DNA of 41,781 nucleotides, from positions 1 through 41,781 of the forward strand of contig NZ_JANQDH010000120.1 in the NCBI RefSeq assembly GCF_029891735.1, read 5' to 3'. Under the pieces are notes generated by a model, which saw only the letters and a program-made list of their open reading frames with translations, was not told the DNA's origin and searched no databases. The position numbers and the translations under genes were made by a program. The DNA comes from Chrysosporum bergii ANA360D (GTDB taxonomy: Bacteria; Cyanobacteriota; Cyanobacteriia; Cyanobacteriales; Nostocaceae). Below are positions 1 to 8,471 of the stretch, piece after piece; within the stretch, counting starts at the first letter, position 1; each line of letters begins with the position of its first letter.

Positions 1-160
1 ATACGGTCAAGGTGGATTTCCTAAACCCTATGGGAAGCAAGCTCTTAGGAGTCCTAGTTACTTTCTGCCGTCTGTTGGTGCTGCGCCACTTCAGGTGCTG
101 AAGAAATATATCCAGAATCAAGAAAAGCCGTCCTAGAACGACGGGGTTTTCAACCCATTT
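1..160 (+). mobile_element. Right end of an IS200/IS605-like insertion sequence
   Basis: The tnpA tail is followed by a 5-bp stem hairpin, CCGTC (128-132) with GACGG (140-144), and then GGGGTTTTCAACCC. IS200/IS605 elements carry subterminal hairpins instead of terminal inverted repeats, so this is the probable right end. The exact boundary cannot be set from one copy. It lies only a few tens of bases before the argS start codon, so the insertion probably interrupted or replaced the native argS promoter region. Confidence 0.5.
2..136 (+). CDS. tnpA: IS200/IS605-family transposase TnpA, C-terminal end only
   Basis: This open frame enters from the left edge and runs 44 codons to TAG at 134-136. 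The tail reads SPSYFLPSVGAAPLQVLKKY followed by IQNQEKPS. It resembles the end of Y1-type IS200/IS605 transposases, in which a (W)SxSYFVSTVG segment is followed by a helix carrying the catalytic Tyr and ending KKYIxNQ. The Tyr in LKKYIQNQ would be the expected nucleophile. The usual Trp before SPSYF is Arg here, so the copy may be drifting. A short hairpin follows the stop at once, as expected for the subterminal end of such an element. Only the last third of a protein of about 130-150 residues is visible, so the intactness of the element cannot be judged. Confidence 0.6.
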   Translation, partial: YGQGGFPKPYGKQALRSPSYFLPSVGAAPLQVLKKYIQNQEKPS

Positions 161-178
161 TTTCGATAAAATCTATAT

Positions 179-1945
179 ATGAACGCTACACAAGAACAAC
201 TTAAACTTAAACTTGAGCAGGCTTTGGTGGCTACTTTTGGCCATGACTATGCAGGAGTAGACCCCATTCTGGTAACTGCGAGTAATCCTAAGTTTGGTGA
301 TTATCAGGCCAATGTGGCTTTATCCCTGAGTAAAAGACTCTTAATGCAACCAAGAGCGATCGCCTCTGCTATTGTGGATAAACTAGATGTATCTGAATTT
401 TGCGAAACACCAGAGATAGCCGGGCCTGGTTTTATTAATTTTAAACTCAAAACTGCATACTTAGAAGCACAACTGAAGGCTGTTCAAACAGATTCTCGAC
501 TAGGAGTTCCCCAAGCGAAAACGCCAAAACGAGAAATTGTGGATTTCTCTAGCCCCAACATTGCTAAAGAAATGCACGTCGGACATTTACGTTCTACAAT
601 TATTGGTGATTCCATCGCCAGGATTTTAGAATTTCGCGGACATGATGTATTGCGGTTAAATCATGTGGGTGATTGGGGTACGCAGTTTGGGATGTTGATT
701 TCTTACTTGCGGGAAGTTTACCCACAAGCTCTGACCACTGCTAATGCTTTAGATATTAAAGATTTAGTGAGTTTTTATCGCCGGGCTAAACAGCGCTTTG
801 ATGAAGATCAGGCTTTTCAAGAAACAGCGCGAGAGGAAGTAGTCAAATTACAAGCAGGCGCAGAGGATACACTTCATGCGTGGAAATTGTTGTGCAAACA
901 GTCACGGCGAGAGTTTCAGGTAATTTATGACTTGTTGGATGTACAAGTAATTGAACGGGGGGAATCTTTTTATAATCCCTTTTTACCCGCAGTGGTGGAA
1001 GATTTGGCAAAATCCGGTTTACTGGTGGAAAACCAAGGGGCTAAGGTGGTGTTTTTGGAAGGTTTCACCAACAGAGAGGGTGAACCTCTGCCTTTGATTG
1101 TGCAAAAATCAGATGGTGGTTATAATTACGCCACGACAGATTTAGCAGCTTTGCGTTACCGGATTCAACAGGATGAAGCCAAACGCATAATTTATGTGAC
1201 AGATGCTGGACAAACTAACCACTTTGCCCAAGTCTTTCAGGTGGCGCGCAAGGCTGGATGGGTTCCTGATGATGTAGAACTAACTCATGTTCCCTTTGGT
1301 TTGGTATTAGGGGAAGATGGGAAGAAATTTAAAACTCGTTCTGGGGATACTGTTAAGTTACGAGATTTATTAGATGAGGCTGCGATTCGGTCTCGTGGGG
1401 ACTTGGAAGGTAGATTACAAGCAGAAGAACGTCAGGAAACTGAGGAATTTATTAGTCAAGTTGGGGAGGTAGTGGGTATTAGTGCAGTGAAATATGCCGA
1501 TTTAAGCCAAAACCGTACTAGTGACTATATTTTCAGCTACGATAAAATGCTGGATCTCAAGGGTAATACTGCGCCGTATATGTTATATGCTTATGCACGG
1601 ATTCAGGGCATTAGCCGTAAGGGTGAAATTGATTTTGCCGAGTTGGGTAAGAATGCTAAAGTTATCTTGCAACATGAAACGGAATTAGCGTTGGCTAAGT
1701 ATTTACTGCAATTAGATGAGGTTATTAGCGGTGTGGAGCAAGATTTATTACCCAATCGTTTATGTGAATATTTGTATGAGTTGAGTAAAAAGTTTAATCA
1801 ATTTTATGATCGTAACCAGGGGGTAAGGGTACTAGAGGCGGAGGAAACATTGCGGACATCACGGTTAATATTGTGTGATTTAACTGCTAGAACTTTAAAG
1901 TTAGGATTATCTTTACTAGGTATTCCTGTGTTGGAGAGGATGTAG
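179..1945 (+). CDS. argS: Arginyl-tRNA synthetase
   Basis: Class Ia aminoacyl-tRNA synthetase that charges tRNA-Arg with arginine in the cytoplasm. The 588-residue length is normal for bacterial ArgS. The N-terminal domain, with FGDYQANVA near residues 38-46, is the usual ArgS tRNA-recognition (Add-1) domain. The HIGH signature appears in the form [20 protein letters not shown] around residues 123-142, and a WGTQFGMLI block follows near 165. The C-terminal part is the anticodon-binding DALR domain, with YAYARIQ and KFNQFYDRN segments. The ATG at 179 is the natural start because the conserved N-terminus begins there. No good Shine-Dalgarno site is visible in the short leader. An insertion-sequence end lies about 40 bases upstream, so transcription may start within or at the end of that element. 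Confidence 0.97.
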   Translation: MNATQEQLKLKLEQALVATFGHDYAGVDPILVTASNPKFGDYQANVALSLSKRLLMQPRAIASAIVDKLDVSEFCETPEIAGPGFINFKLKTAYLEAQLKAVQTDSRLGVPQAKTPKREIVDFSSPNIAKEMHVGHLRSTIIGDSIARILEFRGHDVLRLNHVGDWGTQFGMLISYLREVYPQALTTANALDIKDLVSFYRRAKQRFDEDQAFQETAREEVVKLQAGAEDTLHAWKLLCKQSRREFQVIYDLLDVQVIERGESFYNPFLPAVVEDLAKSGLLVENQGAKVVFLEGFTNREGEPLPLIVQKSDGGYNYATTDLAALRYRIQQDEAKRIIYVTDAGQTNHFAQVFQVARKAGWVPDDVELTHVPFGLVLGEDGKKFKTRSGDTVKLRDLLDEAAIRSRGDLEGRLQAEERQETEEFISQVGEVVGISAVKYADLSQNRTSDYIFSYDKMLDLKGNTAPYMLYAYARIQGISRKGEIDFAELGKNAKVILQHETELALAKYLLQLDEVISGVEQDLLPNRLCEYLYELSKKFNQFYDRNQGVRVLEAEETLRTSRLILCDLTARTLKLGLSLLGIPVLERM

Positions 1946-2056
1946 AAAGAAAAGATGTTTAAATACAGGGTGGGCTGAGGATTTTTGTTTGGTCTGGCTT
2001 GGCAGTTTTGAGAGGTTGTCCTAAGTTGACAGTTTAATAGACAAGCCTGTACACTC

Positions 2057-2173
2057 ATGGACAAACTTAAACCTCACGAATTCGCTAAAAAGATTGAGGT
2101 AAAGTCTAGCTTTGTCTCGATTTTATATAGCATAACTTTTATTGGCTATTTTAAGTTGGTGACACTTTTTTGA
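2057..2173 (+). pseudogene. Possible remnant of an IS607-type serine recombinase N-terminus
   Basis: A 38-codon frame starts MDKLKPHEFAKKIEV. The first 15 residues resemble the MerR-like N-terminus of IS607-family TnpA recombinases (KLKPxEFAKxIGVS). After that the frame becomes an unrelated hydrophobic stretch and stops at 2171-2173, so the rest of the recombinase is missing. It could be a decayed left end of IS607 or a chance match. The surrounding 265-base spacer between argS and the next gene shows nothing else recognisable. Confidence 0.3.
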
Positions 2174-2210
2174 TAAAAAGTAATCATATTAACCTCACGG
2201 TAGCATCGCC

Positions 2211-2510
2211 ATGAATGACAAAGAAATTAAACAATTAATGGAGATTAATGCTAGAACTGCCCAGGCTATGCTGGATGAACTAGCAGACGCTCGACAGGAA
2301 CGACAAGAACTCCGGGAAGGAATGGTACAACTCCAGAATGCAGTGTCACGATTAACTAACATACAAGAGTCCATCGCTAACTTGCTCATTTCTCTGGATG
2401 GCGATCGCCCTACCATTCTCAAGAAACTTATGGACATTGAGTCTAAGCTAAATCACCTGTTGCCACAAGACCTAAAAGAGGAATTTGAGTCAACCGCCCC
2501 ACATCGCTGA
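2211..2510 (+). CDS. Small coiled-coil hypothetical protein
   Basis: 99 residues, not recognised. Almost all of it is predicted to be charged helix: residues 1-35 are rich in Glu, Arg, Gln and Ala in heptad-like spacing, and residues 40-85 continue with LQNAVSRLTNIQESIANLL and KLMDIESKLNHLL. There is no signal peptide, membrane segment or Cys. Such short coiled-coil proteins often oligomerise or act as adaptors, but no function can be assigned. It starts with ATG and has no obvious Shine-Dalgarno site. It converges with the Lin0512-family gene, with 14 bases between stop codons. Confidence 0.6.
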   Translation: MNDKEIKQLMEINARTAQAMLDELADARQERQELREGMVQLQNAVSRLTNIQESIANLLISLDGDRPTILKKLMDIESKLNHLLPQDLKEEFESTAPHR

Positions 2511-2524
2511 TTGAGATAATCCGG

Positions 2525-2887
2525 TTAAGTTTCAATCAAAACTGTTACAGCTGCCACAGCTATCAACATTTCATCATTTTTATCGTTGAGAGAAGCGATT
2601 GCTCGCCCTTGAACCACCATTCCCCCGGATTCTACCCGTAAGGTTTTACGACCAAAAGGCAGTACAGCTAGTACTTCTTCTTCCCTAACTTGTTCTGGAT
2701 CAGGAACGGCTATCTGAACTTCCACAATCATTTCATTGGGATCGTTTAAACCAGCAACCTCCCAAACCCCAGGTAAGGCATTATGAGCAATCGCATTACG
2801 CACAGCCCTTGCAGCTGCTACTGTGGGATCTTGTCCGTGCTGATCTATTCCCATACCCATCTCAATAATTAAGCGTTTACGCGCCAC
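2525..2887 (-). CDS. Lin0512-family conserved protein
   Basis: About 120 residues. The sequence KRLIIEMGMGIDQHGQDPT, then AAARAVRNAIAHNALPG and VQIAVPDPEQV, matches the Lin0512 family, a small conserved family of unknown function in cyanobacteria and other bacteria. The frame is open to GTG at 2891-2893, but the GAGGAGG motif sits directly against that codon. The next in-frame GTG at 2885-2887 has the same Shine-Dalgarno site at a proper distance of about 5 bases, so it is chosen here. The gene lies 28 bases or so downstream of a 33-residue membrane-protein gene on the same strand and is probably co-transcribed with it. Family assignment is firm but function is unknown. Confidence 0.85.
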   Translation of the reverse strand: MARKRLIIEMGMGIDQHGQDPTVAAARAVRNAIAHNALPGVWEVAGLNDPNEMIVEVQIAVPDPEQVREEEVLAVLPFGRKTLRVESGGMVVQGRAIASLNDKNDEMLIAVAAVTVLIET

Positions 2888-2921
2888 AGTCACCTCCTCA
2901 ACATCAACTACTTTTATATGA

Positions 2922-3023
2922 TTACATTTGTTCTTCTTCTTCGGAGAACCAAATTTCTGCTAACAAACTTAAGCCTATTAGCCACAGCAAACCACAAAGC
3001 ACAAACCAAAATATTTCCATCAT
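2922..3023 (-). CDS. 33-residue single-pass membrane protein
   Basis: On the minus strand a strong GGAGG (3031-3036) lies 7-8 bases upstream of a double ATG (3021-3023 and 3018-3020). The frame encodes 33 residues: MMEIFWFVLCGLLWLIGLSL, then LAEIWFSEEEEQM, ending TAA at 2922-2924. Residues 4-22 are a strongly hydrophobic, Trp-rich helix, followed by an acidic tail with four Glu. This plan is typical of small subunits of membrane complexes such as photosystem, cytochrome b6f, NDH-1 or cytochrome bd, but it matches none that I know (not PetL, PetM, PetN, PsaM or Psb30). The next gene on the same strand is the Lin0512-family gene, about 34 bases away. The ribosome binding site, hydropathy and gene spacing argue that it is real. 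The function is unknown. Confidence 0.6.
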   Translation of the reverse strand: MMEIFWFVLCGLLWLIGLSLLAEIWFSEEEEQM

Positions 3024-3325
3024 TGCTATTACCTCCAATTAAGGAGCAGTATTTACTGGAAAGTTTTTTTTCGGTATCAAGACTGAATAAATGTGAATCC
3101 TTGATGTATCAATATTCTCTGTTCCCTGTTCCCTATGGCTACCAAAAATCCTAATTAACTTTATTATGAGTCATTAGTAATATCTTTTCTAAAAATAAAT
3201 TAGTTTTCATATAAACATCCCAGCTAAAAGGCTATGCGCTAAAATGGGGGTATTGGGGGTTGTAATTGTGAAAATCTCTGCTAATAGTTTGAAAAAATGA
3301 CCAATTTTTACCCAATGCAGTAACA
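3024..3325. other. Spacer between divergent small genes
   Basis: This is an AT-rich 302-base spacer. It contains the Shine-Dalgarno site of the 33-residue membrane protein (3031-3036) and a 2.2-copy heptamer direct repeat, CTGTTCC, at 3119-3132, resembling the short tandem repeats common in filamentous cyanobacteria. A plus-strand open frame that covers part of it has no ribosome binding site and no recognisable composition. Promoters for both flanking genes must lie here but are not callable by eye. Confidence 0.5.
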
Positions 3326-3667
3326 ATGTCTGAAGATCATAACCCCAATACCCAGATTCAGCAAATAGCTAGTTTAAAGCCAAAACATTTTGCTGATTTA
3401 ATTAGAGCAGTCCAATTAATTTTCGACCCTGCGGCGGGACTGATAGGCAGACGTGTAGAAGTTAATTGGCAAGAAGACTTCGGTATTCCGCGTGATGTGG
3501 AAAGAAATCTCAGAGAACTTGGTCGGCAATATCAATATGCTTCCCCCCATGTTCCTGGTGATGTTATTTGGAGTCAACTAACTCCTGAAACTAGAATTTG
3601 GTTTCTCCACCATAAAGATGATTTGTGGCGGTTTGAGGAAACTTTCCCGGCGTTGGATGAGGACTAG
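3326..3667 (+). CDS. Conserved hypothetical protein
   Basis: 113 residues, soluble, with no signal peptide or membrane segment. The recognisable features are a conserved-looking core, HFADLIRAVQLIFDPAAGLIG, a WQEDFGIPRD segment and an aromatic C-terminal part, GDVIWSQLTPETRIWFLHHK. I do not recognise the family beyond its cyanobacterial flavour. It starts at ATG 3326 after AT-rich DNA. It converges with the 2-oxoglutarate decarboxylase operon, and a hairpin terminator lies between them. Confidence 0.7.
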   Translation: MSEDHNPNTQIQQIASLKPKHFADLIRAVQLIFDPAAGLIGRRVEVNWQEDFGIPRDVERNLRELGRQYQYASPHVPGDVIWSQLTPETRIWFLHHKDDLWRFEETFPALDED

Positions 3668-3688
3668 GGCGGGTAGGTGAGGGACAGG

Positions 3689-3720
3689 AAAAAAGTCCCC
3701 GTCTTTCTGACAGACGGGGG
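3689..3720 (-). terminator. Rho-independent terminator of the SSADH/2-OGDC operon
   Basis: A perfect 8-bp stem pairs CCCCGTCT (3697-3704) with AGACGGGG (3712-3719). Read on the minus strand it is followed by ACTTTTTT, which fits an intrinsic terminator for the minus-strand operon ending at 3759. Confidence 0.75.
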
Positions 3721-3758
3721 CTGAATCATGCGGTGACATTACAATTACAGATAGCTGA

Positions 3759-5402
3759 CTAAACTTCGCAGTTCAACGCGCCAGATTTTTGGCTAAAGCG
3801 GTGATTTTCTCGGTAATCTACAGGACAATCTATAACAGCAGGTACATCTTGGGCAAGGGCTTCTTTGAGTACGGGGATAAGATCAGTGGTGGATTCTACT
3901 CTATAACCTTTTAAACCCATACTTTCCGCTAGTTTGACAAAATCAGGATTACCAAAATGAACAAAAGATGAATTACCTTTGCCAAATTGATTTTCTTGCT
4001 TCCACTCAATTAACCCATAGCCACCATCATTAAAAATCAAGGTGACAAAAGGAGTACCAACACGTAAGGCTGTTTCTAATTCCTGACAATTCATCATAAA
4101 GCCCCCATCGCCGGTAGCTGCTACAACTTTGCGGTTAGGGAAAACTAGTTTTGCGGCTAAAGCACCAGGGATAGCAATACCCATGGCTGCAAAACCGTTA
4201 GAAATCAAGCAAGTGTTGGGACTATGACTGTGATAATGTCTGGCAATCCACATTTTATGTGCGCCCACATCAGAAATCACAATATCCTCTGGCCCCATCA
4301 CCTGCCGTAGGTCGTAAATTAACTTTTGCGGTTTAATAGGAAAACCATCATCATTAGCGTACTGTTCGTAATCAGCACGAATATTTCCCCGTAAGCTGAT
4401 GGCATAGGGATGAGGTTTACTCTGTCTATCTGCCAATTTTAAAATTTCATTCAGGGAATCGGAAATATCTCCTATGACTTCCACACTGGGAATATAACTA
4501 CTGTCAATTTCTGCGGGGTTGACGGCAATGTGAATAATGGGAATGTTGCCTTCAGGATTCCATTTTTTGGGAGAAAACTCAATTAAATCATAGCCAATGG
4601 CAATTACTAAGTCGGTATGGTCAAAGCCACAGTTAATAAAGTCCTTTTGTTGTAATCCTACAGACCACAAAGCCAGGGGATGAGTATAGGGAATTACACC
4701 TTTACCCATAAAAGTATTAGCCACGGGTATATTCATTTGGGTGGCAAATTGGGTAACGGCATCACTAGCTTGAGCGCGAATTGCTCCATTACCAACTAAG
4801 ATAATGGGGTTAACTGCTTGAGAAATAGCTGCCGCAGCTGCCCGAATACAAGCAAAGGAAGCGTAGGTTTTTTCGATTTTATCTTTTTGCAAAGGCTTAC
4901 CTTCTACAGGCATAGCAGCAATATTTTCTGGTAAATCAATGTGGACTGCACCAGGTTTTTCTGTTTGCGATCGCTTGAATGCCTTGCGGACAACTTCAGG
5001 GGTAATGCTGGGGCGGACAATTTGTTTATTCCACTTAGTTACCGGAGCAAACATAGCTACCAAATCCAAGTATTGATGGGATTCGATGTGCATTCTATCG
5101 GTTCCCACCTGACCGGTAATTGCTACTAATGGCGCACCATCTAAGTTAGCATCTGCCACTCCAGTCATTAAATTAGTTGCTCCCGGTCCGAGGGTAGAAA
5201 GACATACTCCAGCTTTACCAGTCAAGCGTCCGTAGACATCCGCCATGAATGCTGCACCTTGTTCATGACGAGTAGTAATAAATTGAATGGAAGATTTTTT
5301 CAGCGCTTCTAAAACGTGCAGATTTTCTTCCCCAGGAAGACCAAAAACATATTGCACGCCTTCATTTTCCAGACACTGCACCAATAACTCAGCTGTATTC
5401 AT
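3759..5402 (-). CDS. 2-oxoglutarate decarboxylase (ThDP enzyme, acetolactate-synthase-like)
   Basis: 547-residue ThDP-dependent enzyme with the three-domain architecture of acetolactate synthase. The catalytic Glu is E47 in TTRHEQGAAF, and the ThDP/Mg motif is GDGGFMMNCQ (431-440) through ND (458-459). By sequence alone it would be called an acetolactate synthase large subunit. However, it follows a succinate-semialdehyde dehydrogenase gene by 39 bases on the same strand. That pairing is the one shown in Synechococcus PCC 7002 to encode 2-oxoglutarate decarboxylase plus SSADH, which convert 2-oxoglutarate to succinate and close the cyanobacterial TCA cycle. No acetolactate synthase small subunit is nearby. 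ATG at 5400-5402 is preceded by GAGGGAA. A hairpin terminator follows. The 2-OGDC assignment rests on context plus family knowledge. Confidence 0.85.
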   Translation of the reverse strand: MNTAELLVQCLENEGVQYVFGLPGEENLHVLEALKKSSIQFITTRHEQGAAFMADVYGRLTGKAGVCLSTLGPGATNLMTGVADANLDGAPLVAITGQVGTDRMHIESHQYLDLVAMFAPVTKWNKQIVRPSITPEVVRKAFKRSQTEKPGAVHIDLPENIAAMPVEGKPLQKDKIEKTYASFACIRAAAAAISQAVNPIILVGNGAIRAQASDAVTQFATQMNIPVANTFMGKGVIPYTHPLALWSVGLQQKDFINCGFDHTDLVIAIGYDLIEFSPKKWNPEGNIPIIHIAVNPAEIDSSYIPSVEVIGDISDSLNEILKLADRQSKPHPYAISLRGNIRADYEQYANDDGFPIKPQKLIYDLRQVMGPEDIVISDVGAHKMWIARHYHSHSPNTCLISNGFAAMGIAIPGALAAKLVFPNRKVVAATGDGGFMMNCQELETALRVGTPFVTLIFNDGGYGLIEWKQENQFGKGNSSFVHFGNPDFVKLAESMGLKGYRVESTTDLIPVLKEALAQDVPAVIDCPVDYRENHRFSQKSGALNCEV

Positions 5403-5441
5403 CTGATTCCCTCAATTGATTGACCAATGACTAATGACTAA

Positions 5442-6809
5442 TCACTTCACCCACACGGTTTTCACATTGACGAACTCGTGTATTCCTTGAATACTCAACT
5501 CTCTGCCATATCCAGAACGCTTAATACCACCAAAAGGTAAGCGGGGGTCAGATTTAACCATGCCGTTAATGAATACCGCACCTGCTTCAATTTCGGTAAT
5601 CAGGCGACGGCGTTCTTGGTGATTATTTGTCCAAGCACTTGCACCCAAGCCAAAAGGTGTAGCATTAGCTAATTGAATAGCTGCATCAATATCTGGCACA
5701 CGGAATAATAACGCCACCGGTCCAAAAAATTCTTCTTGTGCAATGGCGCTATCTGGGGGGATGTCTGTAATGATTGTTGGTGGGTAAAAGTTGCCGGGGC
5801 GCTCTGAGAGAGGATGTCCACCAGTGAGGACTTTTCCACCGCTTTTGATGGCAGTTTGCACTTGTTGGTCTAAGTCTTCCAGAATACCAGGGGTGGCCAA
5901 TGGACCTAGATCAGTATCTGGGTGCATGGGATCGCCCACTTTCAGCGCCAGAAATTTATCTAACAGTAGTTTTTCAAATTCAGTAGCGATGGCTTCTGCA
6001 ATAATAAACCGTTTTGCTGCTATGCAAGATTGCCCGTTATTCAACATCCTGGCTGTGGTGGCGTTGGCAACTGCGGTTTCTAAATCAGCAGTTTCTAAAA
6101 CAATAAACGGGTCACTGCCTCCCAATTCTAAGACAGTTTTTTTAATTTGTTGCCCGGCCGCGGCAGCCAGGGAGGCACCAGCGGGTTCGCTACCGGTTAA
6201 GGTGGCAGCTTTTACTCTGTCATCAGCCATTAAATCGGCAACTTTGGCAGCACCAATTAACAGGGTTTGAAAAGCACCGGGAGGAAAACCAGCCCGATGA
6301 ATAATATCTTCAATTGCCAAAGCGCACTGTGGCACATTAGAAGCGTGTTTAAGTAAGCCGACATTTCCGGCCATTAGGGCAGGTGCGGCAAAACGAAACA
6401 CTTGCCAAAAAGGGAAATTCCACGGCATGACAGCGAGAATTACCCCTAGAGGCTGATAGCAGACAAAACTTTGGCTAGCGTCGGTGGTAACCGGGACATC
6501 AGCCAAAAAACTAGGGGCTTGTTCGGCGTAGTACTGACAAACCAGGGCGCATTTTTCCACTTCTGACATGGACGCTTGATAAGGCTTGCCCATTTCCAGG
6601 GTCATTGTTTTAGCCAAATCGGCTTTTTCTTGCTGTAGAATTGTAGCTGCGGTTTTTAGCCATTGCGATCGCTCGGAAAAACTGGTTTGGCGATACTGTG
6701 CAAAAGTCTGATCAGCCAAATTCAGTTTAGAGGCAATTTCTGCATCATTGAGCGGCTCAAAGATTTTGAGAGTTTCCCCACTGGCGGGATTAATGGTGGC
6801 GATAGCCAT
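5442..6809 (-). CDS. Succinate-semialdehyde dehydrogenase (NAD(P)+)
   Basis: 455-residue aldehyde dehydrogenase that oxidises succinate semialdehyde to succinate, second step of the 2-oxoglutarate decarboxylase bypass. The signatures are PWNFPFWQVFRFAAPALMAG (129-148), the general base E228 in VLELGG and the nucleophile C262 in NNGQSCIAAKR. The C-terminal FINGMVKSDPRLPFGGIKRSG segment is typical of SSADH-like enzymes. It is the first gene of a minus-strand operon, with 2-oxoglutarate decarboxylase 39 bases downstream. The ATG at 6807-6809 has GGAGG about 8-10 bases upstream, which makes the start secure. A 229-base spacer to petL should hold the promoter, but no site is recognisable. Confidence 0.92.
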   Translation of the reverse strand: MAIATINPASGETLKIFEPLNDAEIASKLNLADQTFAQYRQTSFSERSQWLKTAATILQQEKADLAKTMTLEMGKPYQASMSEVEKCALVCQYYAEQAPSFLADVPVTTDASQSFVCYQPLGVILAVMPWNFPFWQVFRFAAPALMAGNVGLLKHASNVPQCALAIEDIIHRAGFPPGAFQTLLIGAAKVADLMADDRVKAATLTGSEPAGASLAAAAGQQIKKTVLELGGSDPFIVLETADLETAVANATTARMLNNGQSCIAAKRFIIAEAIATEFEKLLLDKFLALKVGDPMHPDTDLGPLATPGILEDLDQQVQTAIKSGGKVLTGGHPLSERPGNFYPPTIITDIPPDSAIAQEEFFGPVALLFRVPDIDAAIQLANATPFGLGASAWTNNHQERRRLITEIEAGAVFINGMVKSDPRLPFGGIKRSGYGRELSIQGIHEFVNVKTVWVK

Positions 6810-7001
6810 TGCCTGACCTCCCGTTCAAGAATAGCTTGAGGTAGCTTCCTAGTGTTACACAGATCAGTTATGGAAGCCATAACCAAATTTTAGTCTTTTG
6901 CTCAAGTAAATTTGTCAATAGTTAATCACCGCAATTATTTTTATATTGATTTCTATTAATTTTTGTGAAATTAGGCACACTATAAAACTTTGCTGTTAAC
7001 C

Positions 7002-7022
7002 CCTCTCCTGGTTTAGGAGAGG
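7002..7022 (-). terminator. Possible hairpin terminator after petL
   Basis: CCTCTCCT (7002-7009) pairs with AGGAGAGG (7015-7022) in a perfect 8-bp stem just downstream of the petL stop codon. The minus-strand sequence after it is only weakly T-rich, so it may be an attenuating hairpin or 3' stabiliser rather than a full terminator. Confidence 0.4.
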
Positions 7023-7038
7023 AGAGAATTACAGCAAA

Positions 7039-7134
7039 TTAAATTAGTTTAACGGCACGTAAACCGAACAGTAGACCTACGGCTACCACCATAAACACAG
7101 TCAAAAAGCCAATATAAGCTATTACTCCAAACAT
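7039..7134 (-). CDS. petL: Cytochrome b6f complex subunit PetL
   Basis: 31 residues, MFGVIAYIGFLTVFMVVAVG followed by LLFGLRAVKLI. The pattern xAYIGFL, a single hydrophobic helix, then GLLFGLRxxKL(I/L), is the PetL signature. PetL is a one-helix subunit at the edge of the thylakoid cytochrome b6f complex that stabilises the dimer between photosystems II and I. The longer upstream extension of the frame lacks these features. The ATG at 7132-7134 is the family start and has GGAG about 9 bases before it. The gene is divergent from aroB across about 150 bases. Confidence 0.88.
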   Translation of the reverse strand: MFGVIAYIGFLTVFMVVAVGLLFGLRAVKLI

Positions 7135-7283
7135 TGATTTTTCTCCACAATACTTAACTAACTCTATTGAATCATGGAGAATGAGGAATGGGGCATAAAA
7201 AGGGAGAAAAATGCTGGACTGTCTCCTCCATCTCCCCACATTGCGATAGAATACAGCCCACGGCGCTTATTTGGGTTTGGATA

Positions 7284-8375
7284 ATGACTTCTGTAATTAA
7301 TGTGAATCTACCGCAGCAGTCCTATGAGATTGCGATCGCACCTTCTAGCTTAGATCAACTCGGTGAACAAATGGCCGCTTTGAACCTAGGTAACAAGGTT
7401 TTAGTTGTTTCTAATCCCAGTATTTTTAAGCATTATGGCGAAAGAGTGATACAGTCTCTCACATCAGCTGGTTTTCAAGTCGCTAGTTATAACCTACCAC
7501 CTGGTGAACGTTACAAAACCCTCAACTCTATCCAAAAACTCTATGACATTGCCTTAGAAAACCGCTTAGAACGTTCTTCTACAATGGTGGCTTTAGGCGG
7601 GGGTGTAATTGGGGATATGACTGGCTTTGCTGCGGCTACCTGGTTACGAGGCATGAATGTAGTACAAGTACCTACTACCCTCTTAGCTATGGTGGATTCA
7701 GCTATTGGGGGTAAAACTGGTGTTAATCATCCCCGTGGTAAAAATTTGATTGGCGCTTTTCATCAACCACGTCTGGTATTAATTAGCCCAGACACACTTA
7801 AAACTCTGCCCATGGGGGAATTTCGGGCAGGAATGGCAGAAGTAATTAAATACGGGGTGATTTGGGATGCTGAATTATTTACCCAGATGGAAGCCTGTAA
7901 ACACCTGAATCAGCTGCGCTATATCCCGCCGGAGTTTATAGAATATATATTAACACGTTCTTGTCAAGCTAAAGCCGATGTTGTCGCTAAAGATGAAAAG
8001 GAAGGCGGACTCAGGGCGATTCTCAACTATGGACATACTATTGGTCATGCAGTGGAAAGCTTGACAGGTTATCGTTTACTCAAACATGGTGAAGCAGTGG
8101 CCATTGGGATGGTAGCAGCTGGTAACATTGCGGTAGAATTGGGAATGTGGCAGCAGGAAGATACAGAAAGACAAAATACCCTAATTCAAAAAGCAGGTTT
8201 ACCAACTCAGCTACCAGATGGGGTAGATATTGAGGCGATTATTAATGCTTTGCAACTAGATAAAAAAGTTAAAGATGGTAAAGTTAGGTTTGTTTTACCC
8301 ACAAAAATCGGCGTGGTGACAATTACCGACCAAGTACCATCAGAAACTATCCGCCAAGTGTTGCAGAGTATGTAG
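7284..8375 (+). CDS. aroB: 3-dehydroquinate synthase
   Basis: Second enzyme of the shikimate pathway. It converts DAHP to 3-dehydroquinate using NAD+ and a divalent metal. The ATG at 7284 begins [18 protein letters not shown], matching the family N-terminus, and gives 363 residues. The open frame extends upstream to 7188, but those residues look like leader DNA. Key motifs are GERYKTLNS, the nucleotide-binding [13 protein letters not shown] (about 104-116), [20 protein letters not shown], the metal ligand Glu in AEVIKYG and the His residues of [12 protein letters not shown] (about 247-258). DAHP synthase, the preceding enzyme, is encoded at 30046-31095 in the same window but in a separate transcription unit. 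A clear terminator follows. Confidence 0.96.
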   Translation: MTSVINVNLPQQSYEIAIAPSSLDQLGEQMAALNLGNKVLVVSNPSIFKHYGERVIQSLTSAGFQVASYNLPPGERYKTLNSIQKLYDIALENRLERSSTMVALGGGVIGDMTGFAAATWLRGMNVVQVPTTLLAMVDSAIGGKTGVNHPRGKNLIGAFHQPRLVLISPDTLKTLPMGEFRAGMAEVIKYGVIWDAELFTQMEACKHLNQLRYIPPEFIEYILTRSCQAKADVVAKDEKEGGLRAILNYGHTIGHAVESLTGYRLLKHGEAVAIGMVAAGNIAVELGMWQQEDTERQNTLIQKAGLPTQLPDGVDIEAIINALQLDKKVKDGKVRFVLPTKIGVVTITDQVPSETIRQVLQSM

Positions 8376-8389
8376 TTGATAATTCTTAA

Positions 8390-8426
8390 CCCGCTTTTAT
8401 CCTGTAAGTGATAAAGCGGGCATTTT
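8390..8426 (+). terminator. Rho-independent terminator of aroB
   Basis: CCCGCTTTTATC pairs with GATAAAGCGGG (8390-8420) around a loop of about 8 bases, followed by CATTTT. It lies 15 bases after the aroB stop codon. Confidence 0.75.
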
Positions 8427-8471
8427 AACAAAAGTTTTCTTGAAAATGTGAGTGTAAATGTATTTATATAT

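Noticed and set aside
1804-2064. 86-codon minus-strand gene at the argS 3' end
   Set aside because: It overlaps the conserved C-terminal domain of argS in antisense and has no protein-like pattern.
2918-3154. 78-codon plus-strand gene
   Set aside because: It is antisense to the better supported 33-residue gene, and has no ribosome binding site.
5791-6270. 159-codon plus-strand gene inside SSADH
   Set aside because: Shadow frame across the conserved catalytic region of the dehydrogenase, with no recognisable motif.
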